Positions 32,582 to 41,030 of a stretch of 64,000 nt of DNA are shown piece after piece. The notes beneath the pieces are model-generated. The model ran no database searches. It saw only the letters and a program-made list of their open reading frames with translations, and was not told the origin of the DNA. The translations under genes and the position numbers were made by a program. The stretch comes from an uncultured Bacteroidia bacterium (GTDB lineage: Bacteria; Bacteroidota; Bacteroidia; Bacteroidales; UBA932). Each line of letters begins with the position of its first letter. Within the stretch, counting starts at the first letter, position 1. The stretch covers positions 1 to 64,000 of the forward strand of contig CADCHE010000002.1 in NCBI GenBank assembly GCA_902801205.1. Reading direction: 5' to 3'.

Positions 32582-32589
32582 CAAAAATA
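32582..32589 (-). promoter_or_regulatory. Promoter -7 element TATTTTTG
   Basis: Perfect TAnnTTTG 32 nt upstream of tRNA-Gln; probable promoter of the tRNA pair and perhaps sdhC. Confidence 0.65.
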
Positions 32590-32696
32590 GAGAATAATCT
32601 TGAATCTGCAAAATTATTCGGGCAAATTTCTTCGGAATCGTGCCTGCCGGATCGAAATGAACCTGAAATGGACCGACGTTTTTCCCCCGGCCTGCC

Positions 32697-32704
32697 TATC
32701 TTTG
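32697..32704 (+). promoter_or_regulatory. Promoter -7 element TATCTTTG
   Basis: Perfect TAnnTTTG 27 nt before the ATG at 32732. Confidence 0.65.
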
Positions 32705-32731
32705 TCCGTCAACCATAAATAATAACGTAGA

Positions 32732-34000
32732 ATGATGCTGAAACGCCTTTTGTCCAGCCTGCTGCTGGCCCTCCCTTTCCTTGCCGTGGCGCAGGAGAGT
32801 ATCCAGACGTATTCCGGAGAAATGAAGATGTCGGAAAACATCTTTGATTTCTCTAATTATAATGTCAATTTACATGGTGAAGGACGCTATGACTACTACC
32901 TTGACGCGGAAGGACACCGTGTCAAGCATGGCCGTTATTCCTTCATCAATGCCATGGAGAAGCGCGTCAGCCCGTCCTCGAAGGAATCGGACATGCTCGG
33001 CGCCCTGTCCATCCGGGGTCAGTTCGAAAACGGATGCAAAGTGGGGGAATGGCATATCAATTTCGAGACGGAAAAGTATGTGATCCATTACAAGGACGAC
33101 CTGCTCGACGGCGATTTCACGGTGAACAAGCGTCTCAATCCCTCCCTCACGGTGAAATGTCATTTCAAGGAAGGACATTTTGTCGGAGCGTATGAAGTCG
33201 ATGCCGACTGGGTGATCCGCGGCCAGTTCGACGACGACGGCCTGGCGGACGGCGTGTGGACAGTCGTTTCCGTGGAAAAGAGTCCGTATTCCCATACATA
33301 TGAGTTTTCACACGGACGGTATGTCCGGTCGTTCATGTATGACGATTCGACCGGAGAGAAGGTGGAGCTGAAAGAGGGGAATCCGGTTGTCATCGACAGG
33401 GATAAAAGCCTGTTCGGACCGAACCCGTTTTTCGGGAAGAATGAACTGAAAGTTTTCTACCTGCGGGATTACCTGGCGAACCCGGTTTTCCAGAATGCAC
33501 AGCCACCATTCATGTACAAAGAGAACAAGAACAGCGTCGCGGAGCGGTCGAGCAAACACAATGCGTACAATGTCCCGGAAATGGAGAAAAAGCTGGCGGC
33601 GGAGAATGCCAGGAAACTGGAGCAGATACTGGAAGAAGGCCGGAGGGAAGCAGAAAAGGCACGGCTTCAGGCGGAGCATCCTTTCGTAACCTATGACGGC
33701 AGCTTCGAGCAGGATGTGCTGCAGGCCATGCTGCCGAACATCCCGAAAAACCGCGGCCTCAAAGCCTTGTCCGGCTACGACGGCATGGTCGAAATCAAGG
33801 TGACGGTCAACGCCAACGGGAAGGTGTCGGCGGAGGCGGCCCGAGACTATTCAGGCAGGTCCGAGCAGGCGCAGACGGTCGTCCGGGAGGCCATCAAGGC
33901 GGCGGAGAGCCTCAGCGATAAATGGACGCCGGGCTATGAGGGCATCACCAAAAATATGACCTTCCACTACTATCCCAGCGGGAAAGTGACTCTGGAATAA
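32732..34000 (+). CDS. Secreted MORN-like repeat protein with TonB_C-like domain
   Basis: 422 residues, signal peptide (LKRLLSSLLLALPFLAVAQ). Residues about 40-230 have MORN-like strands (GEGRYDYYLDAEGHRVKHGR; GQFENGCKVGEWHINF; LADGVWTVVS), i.e. repeated G-x-W/Y turns. A charged helix (KKLAAENARKLEQILEEGRR) leads to a C-terminal domain GYDGMVEIKVTVNANGKVSA, with EAIKAAESLSDKW, resembling TonB C-terminal/energy-transducer modules. Probably periplasmic or outer-membrane associated. Function is unknown; a TonB-like role without a membrane anchor is unlikely, so the domain is perhaps a peptidoglycan- or partner-binding unit. Confidence 0.75.
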   Translation: MMLKRLLSSLLLALPFLAVAQESIQTYSGEMKMSENIFDFSNYNVNLHGEGRYDYYLDAEGHRVKHGRYSFINAMEKRVSPSSKESDMLGALSIRGQFENGCKVGEWHINFETEKYVIHYKDDLLDGDFTVNKRLNPSLTVKCHFKEGHFVGAYEVDADWVIRGQFDDDGLADGVWTVVSVEKSPYSHTYEFSHGRYVRSFMYDDSTGEKVELKEGNPVVIDRDKSLFGPNPFFGKNELKVFYLRDYLANPVFQNAQPPFMYKENKNSVAERSSKHNAYNVPEMEKKLAAENARKLEQILEEGRREAEKARLQAEHPFVTYDGSFEQDVLQAMLPNIPKNRGLKALSGYDGMVEIKVTVNANGKVSAEAARDYSGRSEQAQTVVREAIKAAESLSDKWTPGYEGITKNMTFHYYPSGKVTLE

Positions 34001-34129
34001 CGTTCCGGTTCCTGGCGTCAGATTTCCCCGCCTTCCTCCATCCCGTCACTCCCATTGAGGATGGGGTGTTCCATATCCGGGTCATTTTACAGGGCCCGGC
34101 GGGGATTTGCAGAAACCTTGAAAGCTGTT

Positions 34130-34137
34130 TATCTTTG
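34130..34137 (+). promoter_or_regulatory. Promoter -7 element TATCTTTG
   Basis: Perfect TAnnTTTG 16 nt before the ATG at 34154. Confidence 0.7.
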
Positions 34138-34153
34138 CACAAAAGATGACGGA

Positions 34154-34711
34154 ATGAAAAGGAAATGCTTCTTGTCGGCGGTCCTGCTCCTGTCGGCCGC
34201 TTTTTCCGGCGCCGCGCAGTGGAAAGTGACTGCGGGCCTCATGAACAACCAGATCACCTTTTCGGAGCCGGGCGTCCGCTCTCCCCTGGCGGGCCACGGC
34301 TGGTATGTCGGCGCCTTGTGGGAGCAGCGGCTCGGCGGTCGCCTGCCCCTCACCTTCGAACCCGGGCTGACGGTCGATTTCATCACCTACAGTGTAACGG
34401 GGCACAAGGTGCATGTCCAATACGCCCGCGTTCCGCTGCACCTGCGCTGCGACTGGGCGCTCGACCCGCGGACGACGGTCTTCTTCGGGGCCGGTCCGGG
34501 CATCTCGGCGGCCCTCGGTGGAGGGAAGCGCGTCTCTTTCGGCAAGGATGACTACGCCCGCTTCGACCTGCAGGCCGGCGTGGAGGGCGGTATCTGCATC
34601 ACCGGCCGCCTTGCGTTCCGCGCAGGCTACGACTGGGGTCTTCTGAGGGGCGACAGGTCCATGTATGCCCGCCGCAGGGGCGTCAACGTCGGCATCACGT
34701 ACCGTTTCTGA
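34154..34711 (+). CDS. Small outer-membrane beta-barrel protein
   Basis: 185 residues with signal peptide (MKRKCFLSAVLLLSAAFSGA). Alternating hydrophobic strands throughout (LPLTFEPGLTVDFITYSVTG; HVQYARVPLHLRCDWAL; TVFFGAGPGISAALGGGK; LQAGVEGGICITGRLAFRAG) ending GVNVGITYRF, a typical Bacteroidota barrel with the terminal Phe needed for outer-membrane insertion. Corresponds to the OMP_b-brl (about eight-strand) class. Role unknown. Confidence 0.85.
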   Translation: MKRKCFLSAVLLLSAAFSGAAQWKVTAGLMNNQITFSEPGVRSPLAGHGWYVGALWEQRLGGRLPLTFEPGLTVDFITYSVTGHKVHVQYARVPLHLRCDWALDPRTTVFFGAGPGISAALGGGKRVSFGKDDYARFDLQAGVEGGICITGRLAFRAGYDWGLLRGDRSMYARRRGVNVGITYRF

Positions 34712-34734
34712 CGGAAAGCGCGGGGTTCACCCGG

Positions 34735-34824
34735 CTAAAACGCCATCCTCCATGCCGCCTCCTGTGCCCTGGCGCTCTGGATGGGGTTCATCTTCCCGAA
34801 ATTCCATTTCACGCCGAACGCCAA
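34735..34824 (-). pseudogene. Possible 3' remnant of an outer-membrane receptor gene
   Basis: A 29-codon minus-strand frame, partly overlapping the 3' end of the symporter gene, reads LAFGVKWNFGKMNPIQSARA then QEAAWRMAF before a stop. The GVKWNFGKMNxxQSxxAQEAxW pattern is how many Bacteroidota outer-membrane receptor/barrel proteins end. There is no upstream part in this frame that looks like a receptor. Either a relic of a deleted gene or a coincidence. Confidence 0.3.
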
Positions 34825-36263
34825 CGGGTCAGCAGCACGAGGCCGGCGACGGTCAGCAGGGCATTCACCAGCAGCAGTTCGTATCCGAACTGATATCCGC
34901 CCAGCCACTGCTCCGAATGGGTCTGGAGGATATAGCACAACACCGGCGAGAGCACGGCCACGAGTGGCACCCACTTGTCGCGGACCTTCTTTTTGCAGGC
35001 GAGCCCGAACACGAACATGCCCAGGATCGGTCCGTAGGTGTAGCTGGCGAGTTTGTACACCGCGTCGATCGCGCTCTGGGTGTCCAGCAGGTAGAATCCG
35101 TAGATCACCACGCCCATCAGCACGGCCATCCCCAGGTGCACTTTCTTCCGGGTGGCCGTCACGGCTTCTTCCGTCTTCCCTTCCGTGCCGATGATGTCGG
35201 CCGTGAAGGAGGTTGTCAGTGCCGTGAGGGCGGAACCGCCGGCCGAGAAGGCGCAGGATACCAGCCCCAGGACGAAGAGCACGCCCACCACGGCGGGCAG
35301 GCTGCCGCCGGTGGCCACGGCCGGGAAGATGAGGTCGCCCGTCTGGGGAATCCCTTTCTGTGCGGCGAAGAGGTACAGGAGCACACCCAGACACAGGAAG
35401 AGGAAGATCACGGGGATCTGCATCAACCCGCTGGTAATCAGGTTTTTCCGTGAGTCTCTGGCGTTGCGGCTGCTGAGGGTGCGCTGCATCATGTCCTGGT
35501 CCAGCCCCGTCATCGCGATCACCGTGAAGATGCCGGCGAGGAACTGTTTCCAGAAGTATTTCGGGTGGTTGGGATCATCGAAGAAGAAGACCTTGGAATA
35601 TTCGCTGCCGCGCACGGCCTTCACCAGGCCGCCGAAGTCCAGCCCCATGTCACGGGCGATGAAGACGATGGCCAGGACGATGGAGACGATCATGCAGACG
35701 GTCTTCAGGGTGTCTGTCCAGAGGATGGACTTCATGCCGCCGCGGAAGGTGTAGCCCAGCACGATGAGCATGGACAGCAGGACGTTCAGCGCGAAGGGCA
35801 GCCCCAGGGGCGTAAAGACCATCAGCTGCAGCGTGACGCAGACGAGGAACAGGCGCACGGCCGCCCCGAGGATCTTGGACAGGAAGAAGAGCCAGGCGCC
35901 CGTCTTGTGCGAAGAGACGCCGAAGCGCTCGTCCAGGTACTGGTAGATCGACACCATGTTCATCCGGAAGAACACCGGGGTGAGCACGAAGGCGATGACC
36001 AGGTAGCCCACGAAGAAGCCGAGCACCATCTGCATGTAGCTCATCGCCGCGCCGCCGACTCCTACCATGCCGGGTACGGAGACATAGGTGACGCCGGACA
36101 TCGGCGCCCCGATCATGGCGATGGCGACGACCCACCAGGGGGCCTTCCGCCCACCGTTGAAGAAATCACCCGCCCCCCGCGCGCCGCGCGCCGCGATCCA
36201 GGAGACGAGGAACATGACGGCAAAGTAGGCCGCGACAGTGAGGATGATGGCGATAGGATTCAT
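34809..36263 (-). CDS. Sodium:solute symporter (SSS family)
   Basis: 484 residues, about 13 membrane helices. SSS signatures: GGRKAPWWVVAIAMIGAPMS, VTYVSVPGM, the FxRM..SIYQYLDERFG loop after helix 3, and GLVSCAFSAGGSALTALTTS near the end, where the Ser/Thr coordinate Na+. Sodium-coupled uptake of a small solute (sugar, sialic acid, nucleoside or amino acid); the substrate cannot be told. Its ATG overlaps the TGA of ispF by 4 nt, so it shares that mRNA. Confidence 0.9.
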   Translation of the reverse strand: MNPIAIILTVAAYFAVMFLVSWIAARGARGAGDFFNGGRKAPWWVVAIAMIGAPMSGVTYVSVPGMVGVGGAAMSYMQMVLGFFVGYLVIAFVLTPVFFRMNMVSIYQYLDERFGVSSHKTGAWLFFLSKILGAAVRLFLVCVTLQLMVFTPLGLPFALNVLLSMLIVLGYTFRGGMKSILWTDTLKTVCMIVSIVLAIVFIARDMGLDFGGLVKAVRGSEYSKVFFFDDPNHPKYFWKQFLAGIFTVIAMTGLDQDMMQRTLSSRNARDSRKNLITSGLMQIPVIFLFLCLGVLLYLFAAQKGIPQTGDLIFPAVATGGSLPAVVGVLFVLGLVSCAFSAGGSALTALTTSFTADIIGTEGKTEEAVTATRKKVHLGMAVLMGVVIYGFYLLDTQSAIDAVYKLASYTYGPILGMFVFGLACKKKVRDKWVPLVAVLSPVLCYILQTHSEQWLGGYQFGYELLLVNALLTVAGLVLLTRWRSA

Positions 36264-36748
36264 TCCGTGGTTGGTTTGGATTTCAGCAGCAGGACGGAGG
36301 CCCAGACCTCGCAGCCTTCTCCGCGGCCGACGAAGCCCAGGCGTTCGGTGGTAGAGGCCTTGACGGAGACACGGCCGGGATCGGCGGCCATCACCCCGGC
36401 GAGGGTGCGGCGCATCTCGTCGATGCGTCCGCGCAGTTTCGGCGCCTGGAGGGCGATCGTGATGTCGGCGTTGCCGAGTTCATAGCCCGCATCGCGGACC
36501 TTTTCCATCACGGCGGCGAGCAGTTTCTTGCTGTCGATGCCTTTCCAGCGCTCGTCGGTGTCGGGAAAATGCGCCCCGATGTCGCCCAGCGCAAGGGCGC
36601 CCAGCAGGGCGTCGCACAGGGCATGGATGGCGACGTCGCCGTCGGAATGGGCGACGAATCCCTTTTCGCTGTCGATCCGGATGCCTCCCAGCCACATGGG
36701 CAGGCCTTCCCGCAGGGCGTGCACATCATATCCGTGTCCGATCCGCAT
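36260..36748 (-). CDS. ispF: 2-C-methyl-D-erythritol 2,4-cyclodiphosphate synthase
   Basis: 162 residues, the standard IspF size. MRIGHGYDVHAL carries the metal-binding Asp and His, FVAHSDGDVAIHALCDALLG the third ligand and active site, and SVKASTTERLGFVGRGEG the CDP/substrate-binding end. Makes 2-C-methyl-D-erythritol 2,4-cyclodiphosphate in the non-mevalonate isoprenoid pathway, in the cytoplasm. ATGs at 36778, 36769 and 36760 are also in frame; the promoter element at 36784-36791 and the family N-terminus favour 36748. Confidence 0.95.
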   Translation of the reverse strand: MRIGHGYDVHALREGLPMWLGGIRIDSEKGFVAHSDGDVAIHALCDALLGALALGDIGAHFPDTDERWKGIDSKKLLAAVMEKVRDAGYELGNADITIALQAPKLRGRIDEMRRTLAGVMAADPGRVSVKASTTERLGFVGRGEGCEVWASVLLLKSKPTTE

Positions 36749-36783
36749 GGGCGGATCCATTGTTCTCATGGCGTCCATAGACA

Positions 36784-36791
36784 CAAAGGTA
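36784..36791 (-). promoter_or_regulatory. Promoter -7 element TACCTTTG
   Basis: Perfect TAnnTTTG 35 nt before the chosen ispF ATG (5 nt before the most upstream one). Confidence 0.6.
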
Positions 36792-36801
36792 ATGATTATT
36801 T

Positions 36802-38052
36802 TCAGAATTGCAGGCCCACACCGACGCTCGGTGCGAGGGTTTGGAAGGAAAGGGCGGAAACGCCGCCGTACAAGACCACCGGTCCGGTATGCCAGAGAAG
36901 CCCCGTCTCCACAAGCAGTCCGCGTGTGGACCGGTCCGACACCTTCGCCCAGCGGCCTGCGGCATCTTCCCACTGCAGGGTCTTCCGTCCATAACCTGCA
37001 CCGGCCTGCCAAAGCAGGTGGCGGCCGGTCCGGACCAGGATGCCGCCCGTGATGCCCGCGGCAGAGGTCCGCTCGCGGCCGGAGGCCCAGAACCGGCCGA
37101 AGGAGGTCGCTCCGTCGGACCGGCATTCGTAGGCGGCTCCGCCGGCAACGGGGGTGATCCTGGCGGAAAGGTAGCCGCCCAGGCGCCCGCCGGCCCATCC
37201 GGCCATCAGGCCCGTCGGCAGGCCGGGCTGCAACCCGGCGGTGACCAGCAGGATCGTCTCTCCGTGGGCCGGTTCACGGGTCACGGCCGCCGTTTGGGGC
37301 GCAGGGACGCGGCGCAAGGCCGGAACCGGTGCGGATACAGCTGTGGCAAGGGTGGTTCCAGGCAGTGTCAGTGGCCGGGGCAGGGGGGCGAATGCCGGAC
37401 GGATGGAAGGCCTTTTCGCCGGCCCGGCCTGCTGCGGGAGGGGCTTCACGCTCTTCGCCACCGGGGCCTTTTCCGGGGTCTGACGCGGCCGCTGTCCGAG
37501 TGCGGAGCGGATCTGCGCGACTTCCCGGGCGACATAGCCGAGCCCGGGCACCGTGGTTTCCTGCGTCTGACCCAGCCGTCCGGCCAGTGCACGGGCTTTC
37601 TCCTGCATGGCGGGCTGTGCGGGCAGCGCTTCCAGGAAGGCAGCCGCCCATTGCAGGCAGGTGCCTGCCTCGGCAGGGTGCCCCGCCTTCATGGCCGTTT
37701 CCGCCCGTTCCAGCAGGCGTTGTGCCAGGCGGATGCGCCGCGAGAAAATCTTCCCGGTTTCGTCCCAGCGGAGGTAGCGGAGGGTGCTCGACGGGCCGTC
37801 AAGCATTTCCGAGGCGGACAGGACATCGGCCCGGTATGTCTGCCAGACAGCCTTGCTGCGCGCCTTGGGGACCGGCAGCAAGTCCGTGGCCGCCAACCGC
37901 CCGAGGAGGGCCTCCAGGGCCGCTCCGTGCCGGTCTTCTCCGTGCCCTTCGCCCCAGAGGACGGCGGCGTCTTCCTTGATCTGCCGGGCCGTCTGGGCCG
38001 GCAGGAGGAAGGCGGGAAGGAGGAGGGCGAGCAGCAGGAGGATCTTTTTCAT
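36802..38052 (-). CDS. Secreted helical/barrel protein, module A
   Basis: 416 residues with signal peptide (MKKILLLLALLLPAFLLPA). Residues about 20-190 are helical (ARQIKEDAAVLWGEG; LLERAETAMKAGHPAEAG), 190-290 a Pro/Ala-rich linker, 290-416 barrel-like strands ending SVGVGLQF. Its C-terminal third is clearly related to the protein at 42123-43103: both have GAGYG followed by a motif W-E-D-A-x-G-R-W-x-K-V, then S-x-R-G-L and a GLL strand. Start overlaps the kinase stop by 4 nt. Probably outer-membrane or periplasmic, and I infer it is a partner of the kinase because the pairing recurs. Confidence 0.75.
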   Translation of the reverse strand: MKKILLLLALLLPAFLLPAQTARQIKEDAAVLWGEGHGEDRHGAALEALLGRLAATDLLPVPKARSKAVWQTYRADVLSASEMLDGPSSTLRYLRWDETGKIFSRRIRLAQRLLERAETAMKAGHPAEAGTCLQWAAAFLEALPAQPAMQEKARALAGRLGQTQETTVPGLGYVAREVAQIRSALGQRPRQTPEKAPVAKSVKPLPQQAGPAKRPSIRPAFAPLPRPLTLPGTTLATAVSAPVPALRRVPAPQTAAVTREPAHGETILLVTAGLQPGLPTGLMAGWAGGRLGGYLSARITPVAGGAAYECRSDGATSFGRFWASGRERTSAAGITGGILVRTGRHLLWQAGAGYGRKTLQWEDAAGRWAKVSDRSTRGLLVETGLLWHTGPVVLYGGVSALSFQTLAPSVGVGLQF

Positions 38053-39440
38053 GGGCGGTGTTCCTGGAAACGGTTTTCGATTTCTTCCAGCCGCTGCCTT
38101 TGGGCGCGGTTCATCGTCCCGGAAACCGCCTCCGTTGCGGTCCGGACGGATTCGTACAGGCGGACGGCACCGGTCTGTCCTTCCTTCGACAGGCAGGTCC
38201 AGCAGAGGGCGTCCAGGCTGTCCAGCACCGTGTCCCATCCGCGGACATCGGCCGCCAGCAGGCCCTCATACCGCTCTGTGCAGGTGGCCGCCAGCGCTTC
38301 CGCATCGGTATCCTCGGCGAAGATGCGGCCGTCTGCGGTGCACAGGTACGCCAGGCCGTCCCGGGTCAGCAAGGCGATGTCCGCCGTCAGGAATTCGGCC
38401 GTCGTCCAGGCGGGTGGCTGCAGCAGGTGTCCGGTCGTATCCATGATTCCTTTGCATCCGTCGGGCGCCGTGACGATGCACCGCCCGTTGAAGCAGTCGA
38501 GGGTGTCGGTGAAGGGCCCTTCCGCCTTGGGCGGCGCCGGGGTATCCGCCTCTGCATATACCAGGGCGGCCGCCTTGTCAAAGAGTTTCCCAGCGGCTTT
38601 GTGCCGTCCCCGTTCCGGCAGGAGGACGGTCCCCGCAAGGAGCCCCGCCGCGACAGCGACGGTGACGAGGAGCACGAAGGGGCTTTTTTTCCGCGGGGTG
38701 CCCTTCCCGGTGGCTTCCAGGACGGCATCCTTTACCGCTTCCACGCTCGGATAGCGGCGTTCCGCGTCCGGATCCGTGCAGCGTGCCGCAACCGGGGCGG
38801 CTTCCGGCAACAGCTGGGTGAGGATCCGCCCCAGGGAGAAGATGTCGGACCGGACGCTCGCGTCGCCCCCGGCCGTTACTTCCGGTGCGGCATAGCCCTC
38901 CGTTCCCGCCGGCAGGTGCCCGCAGGTCATGGAGTCCGAATCCGCCAATCCGAAATCCAGGACTTTGATCCGGTCGCCGACACGGGTTACCAGGATGTTT
39001 TCCGGCTTGATGTCCTTGTGCAGCACTTGTTTATGGTGGATGTAGGCGAGCGCGTCGCACAGCTGCAGGAAGAGTTGGCGGCGTTTTTCCCCGTCCGGCT
39101 TTTCGGTGGCGAGCAGGGTGCCCAGCGTCCGTCCGTCGATCCACTCGAGGACGATGCAGCTGCCCAGCGTTTCATGCTGCAGGAAGGCGAGGTGGTCGCA
39201 GATGCCGGGGTGGCGGAGCGGCCGTGCAATCTCGTATTCGCGGTGGAGCATCGTCTCGTACGGCTCCTTGCCGCGCAGTTCCTCCTTCAGGCATTTGAAG
39301 ACGACGATCCGCTCTCCCATGAACCCCTTGAAGAGCCTCGTGTGCCCTTGCGGGGAGACATACAGCAACTGCATGTCCGATTCGGGCAAACCGGAGAACG
39401 CCGTGTCGGCGGGTTTGAAATAGCCGGAAGAAGCCGTCAT
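38049..39440 (-). CDS. Eukaryotic-type Ser/Thr protein kinase, module A
   Basis: 463 residues. Kinase domain about 20-240: Lys49 (VVFKCLKE), catalytic loop HKDIKPEN with Asp143/Lys145/Asn148 (HKD instead of HRD), DFG 162-164, GTEGYAAPE (APE 185-187). One membrane helix near 254-273, then an extracytoplasmic part with WG-repeat-like units (GCKGIMDTTGHLLQPPAW; DGLAYLCTADGRIFAEDT). Topology: kinase inside, sensor outside. The glycine-rich loop is poor, common in bacterial relatives. Translated with the barrel protein (4-nt overlap) and 4 nt after the small DNA-binding-like gene. Shares RHPxIC, EWIDGxxL and more with the kinase at 41031-42068. Confidence 0.88.
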   Translation of the reverse strand: MTASSGYFKPADTAFSGLPESDMQLLYVSPQGHTRLFKGFMGERIVVFKCLKEELRGKEPYETMLHREYEIARPLRHPGICDHLAFLQHETLGSCIVLEWIDGRTLGTLLATEKPDGEKRRQLFLQLCDALAYIHHKQVLHKDIKPENILVTRVGDRIKVLDFGLADSDSMTCGHLPAGTEGYAAPEVTAGGDASVRSDIFSLGRILTQLLPEAAPVAARCTDPDAERRYPSVEAVKDAVLEATGKGTPRKKSPFVLLVTVAVAAGLLAGTVLLPERGRHKAAGKLFDKAAALVYAEADTPAPPKAEGPFTDTLDCFNGRCIVTAPDGCKGIMDTTGHLLQPPAWTTAEFLTADIALLTRDGLAYLCTADGRIFAEDTDAEALAATCTERYEGLLAADVRGWDTVLDSLDALCWTCLSKEGQTGAVRLYESVRTATEAVSGTMNRAQRQRLEEIENRFQEHRP

Positions 39441-39444
39441 GCCG

Positions 39445-40002
39445 TCATTGTTCCTGTCGGATGAAGACGATGCCCCCGTCGCGGCCACCGATGTACGGAT
39501 CGGTGCGGACGCCACCGCGGTCGATGCCGGAAAGGACGAGCGGGAATCCCTTCAGGATGCTTTCCGTCGTGAATTCATCCCCCTCCTGCAACTGTGCGCC
39601 CTCGCTCTCCACGACCCGGAAACGTGCCTCGCCCAGATACTCCAGCAGGACGATGCGGTCGGGCCGCCAGCCGATTCGGATCCGGTCGCCGGCCTGGAGG
39701 CTTTCCGCCGTGACATGGTCGGTACGGAAATAGCCGGAGGAGCGCATCCGTCCGTCGGCGAGGTGCTTGCAGAAGGCGGTATAATCACGGAATCCGACAT
39801 AGCGCGCGAGGGCGTTCAACGTGCTGGGACGCGGATCTACCCGCATCGTCACATACCCCCAGAGGCGTTTCAAGGTCGAGGCGCTGCAGGAGTCGTTCAT
39901 CTCTTCAGCCAGGGCTTCGAAGTCGGCCGTCGTGGCAAGCCGGCGTCCGAACGCCTGTTCCACATCCTGCTTGAGGAAAGTCAGTTCCAGTTGCTCATTC
40001 AT
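39445..40002 (-). CDS. Predicted DNA-binding/sensor protein, module A
   Basis: 185 residues, cytoplasmic. N-terminal helical unit FGRRLATTADFEALAEEM, then SCSASTLKRLWGYVTM and PSTLNALARYVGFRDYTAF: the STLKRLWGY...TLxxLxRYxGF pattern is typical of small Bacteroidota proteins with a helix-turn-helix-like start. From about residue 95 a beta-rich domain (GDRIRIGWRPDRIVLLEYLG ...) follows. Clear paralogue of 43100-43681. DNA binding is inferred from the helical pattern only. Sits between the lipoprotein and kinase genes and probably acts with the kinase, perhaps as its target. Confidence 0.72.
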   Translation of the reverse strand: MNEQLELTFLKQDVEQAFGRRLATTADFEALAEEMNDSCSASTLKRLWGYVTMRVDPRPSTLNALARYVGFRDYTAFCKHLADGRMRSSGYFRTDHVTAESLQAGDRIRIGWRPDRIVLLEYLGEARFRVVESEGAQLQEGDEFTTESILKGFPLVLSGIDRGGVRTDPYIGGRDGGIVFIRQEQ

Positions 40003-40009
40003 ATCCTTA

Positions 40010-40948
40010 TCATATGTATTCCACTTCCGTTTCCGGGTCCAGCTCCAGTACCGTAGCGGCGTCGCGCCGAATACGGACCGTCTTCAGCCGGCTGTTGTTT
40101 TTCAGGTTGACGTATTCCAGCTGCGGCCAGGGTGTCAGGTCCAGTGTTTCCAGCTCCGTCCCCCACAGGCCGAGGTCCCACAGGAGCGGACTTTCCGTGA
40201 AGTCGACCCGCTTGAAGGAGTTCCAGTGGGCGCTGAAATGCTCCAGGGCGGGAAGGCCGGCGCTGTCGAACGCCTCAAGCCTGGTATTGATCAGGTAGAT
40301 GTTCTCCAGGTGCGGGTTGTCGAACCGGAGTTCCCGGTACGGGTCGCTGCCGCAGGCGAGGAACACCAGGTTCTTCAGGCGCGATACGTCCAGCACCTTG
40401 ATCCCGTTCTGCCCGCAGGTCAGCCGTTCCAGGTTCGGGAACAGGTCCAGTCCCTCGAGGTTCTCCAGGGGGATTTCCGAGATGAGCATTTCCTTCACCA
40501 CGCCGCGTTCCTGCGTGGAGAGGACGCCGTCGTGGTCTTCGTCGAATGCCTCCAGCAGGTACTTCAGCAAGGCGGGCGGAAACGGTGAGGGCGCTGTCCG
40601 GAAAGCGATTCCGGAAGAGAGTTCCTCGTCCATCCCGTTGCCATAGACAACCTGTACCGTGTAGTCGGTCTCCGGCTCCAGCCCTGTCAGGCGGCACCGG
40701 TATCCGCCGTCGCCGTCCCGTTCTGCCGGAACGGTCCGGACGGTCGTGCCCTCCTGCGTACATTCTACGTTGCATACCGTGACGTTCCCGTCCGGGGAGA
40801 GGCGGAACGTGATGTCAGCCAGGCTATAGTCCGCATGAACCGACAGCCCTTCCACCACCGGCTTGAGCAAGGCGGACAGGTCCGTCTGCCGGCAGGCGGT
40901 CAGCAGACATGCCATAAGCAGGATGCAGCAGGTTTTTTTCAAGGTCAT
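40010..40948 (-). CDS. EF-hand/leucine-rich lipoprotein, module A
   Basis: 312 residues. Lipobox LLTAC in the signal MTLKKTCCILLMACLLTAC. A fibronectin-like domain (YRCRLTGLEPETDYTVQVVY), then an EF-hand loop DEDHDGVLSTQE that should bind Ca2+, then leucine-rich-like repeats (LEGLDLFPNLERLTCGQNGI; VSRLKNLVFLACGSD; LTPWPQLEYVNLKNN). Same order of parts as the protein at 47829-49091. Lipid-anchored on the envelope. First gene of the module A operon (promoter 40987-40994); 7 nt before the DNA-binding-like gene. Confidence 0.8.
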   Translation of the reverse strand: MTLKKTCCILLMACLLTACRQTDLSALLKPVVEGLSVHADYSLADITFRLSPDGNVTVCNVECTQEGTTVRTVPAERDGDGGYRCRLTGLEPETDYTVQVVYGNGMDEELSSGIAFRTAPSPFPPALLKYLLEAFDEDHDGVLSTQERGVVKEMLISEIPLENLEGLDLFPNLERLTCGQNGIKVLDVSRLKNLVFLACGSDPYRELRFDNPHLENIYLINTRLEAFDSAGLPALEHFSAHWNSFKRVDFTESPLLWDLGLWGTELETLDLTPWPQLEYVNLKNNSRLKTVRIRRDAATVLELDPETEVEYI

Positions 40949-40986
40949 CTGAACAAAATCCAAGGAGCGCTATCATGCTCCGGTTG

Positions 40987-40994
40987 CAAAAATA
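40987..40994 (-). promoter_or_regulatory. Promoter -7 element TATTTTTG
   Basis: Perfect TAnnTTTG 38 nt before the ATG at 40948; promoter of the four-gene module A operon. Confidence 0.65.
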
Positions 40995-41030
40995 CAGACG
41001 GAAAGTCGAACGGGCAGGTTCATAATAGGT

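Noticed and set aside
36778-36778. Longer ispF start (ATG at 36778)
   Set aside because: It is 5 nt from the promoter element and adds ten residues not present in the family; MRIGHGYDVH is the standard start, although a leaderless longer form cannot be excluded.
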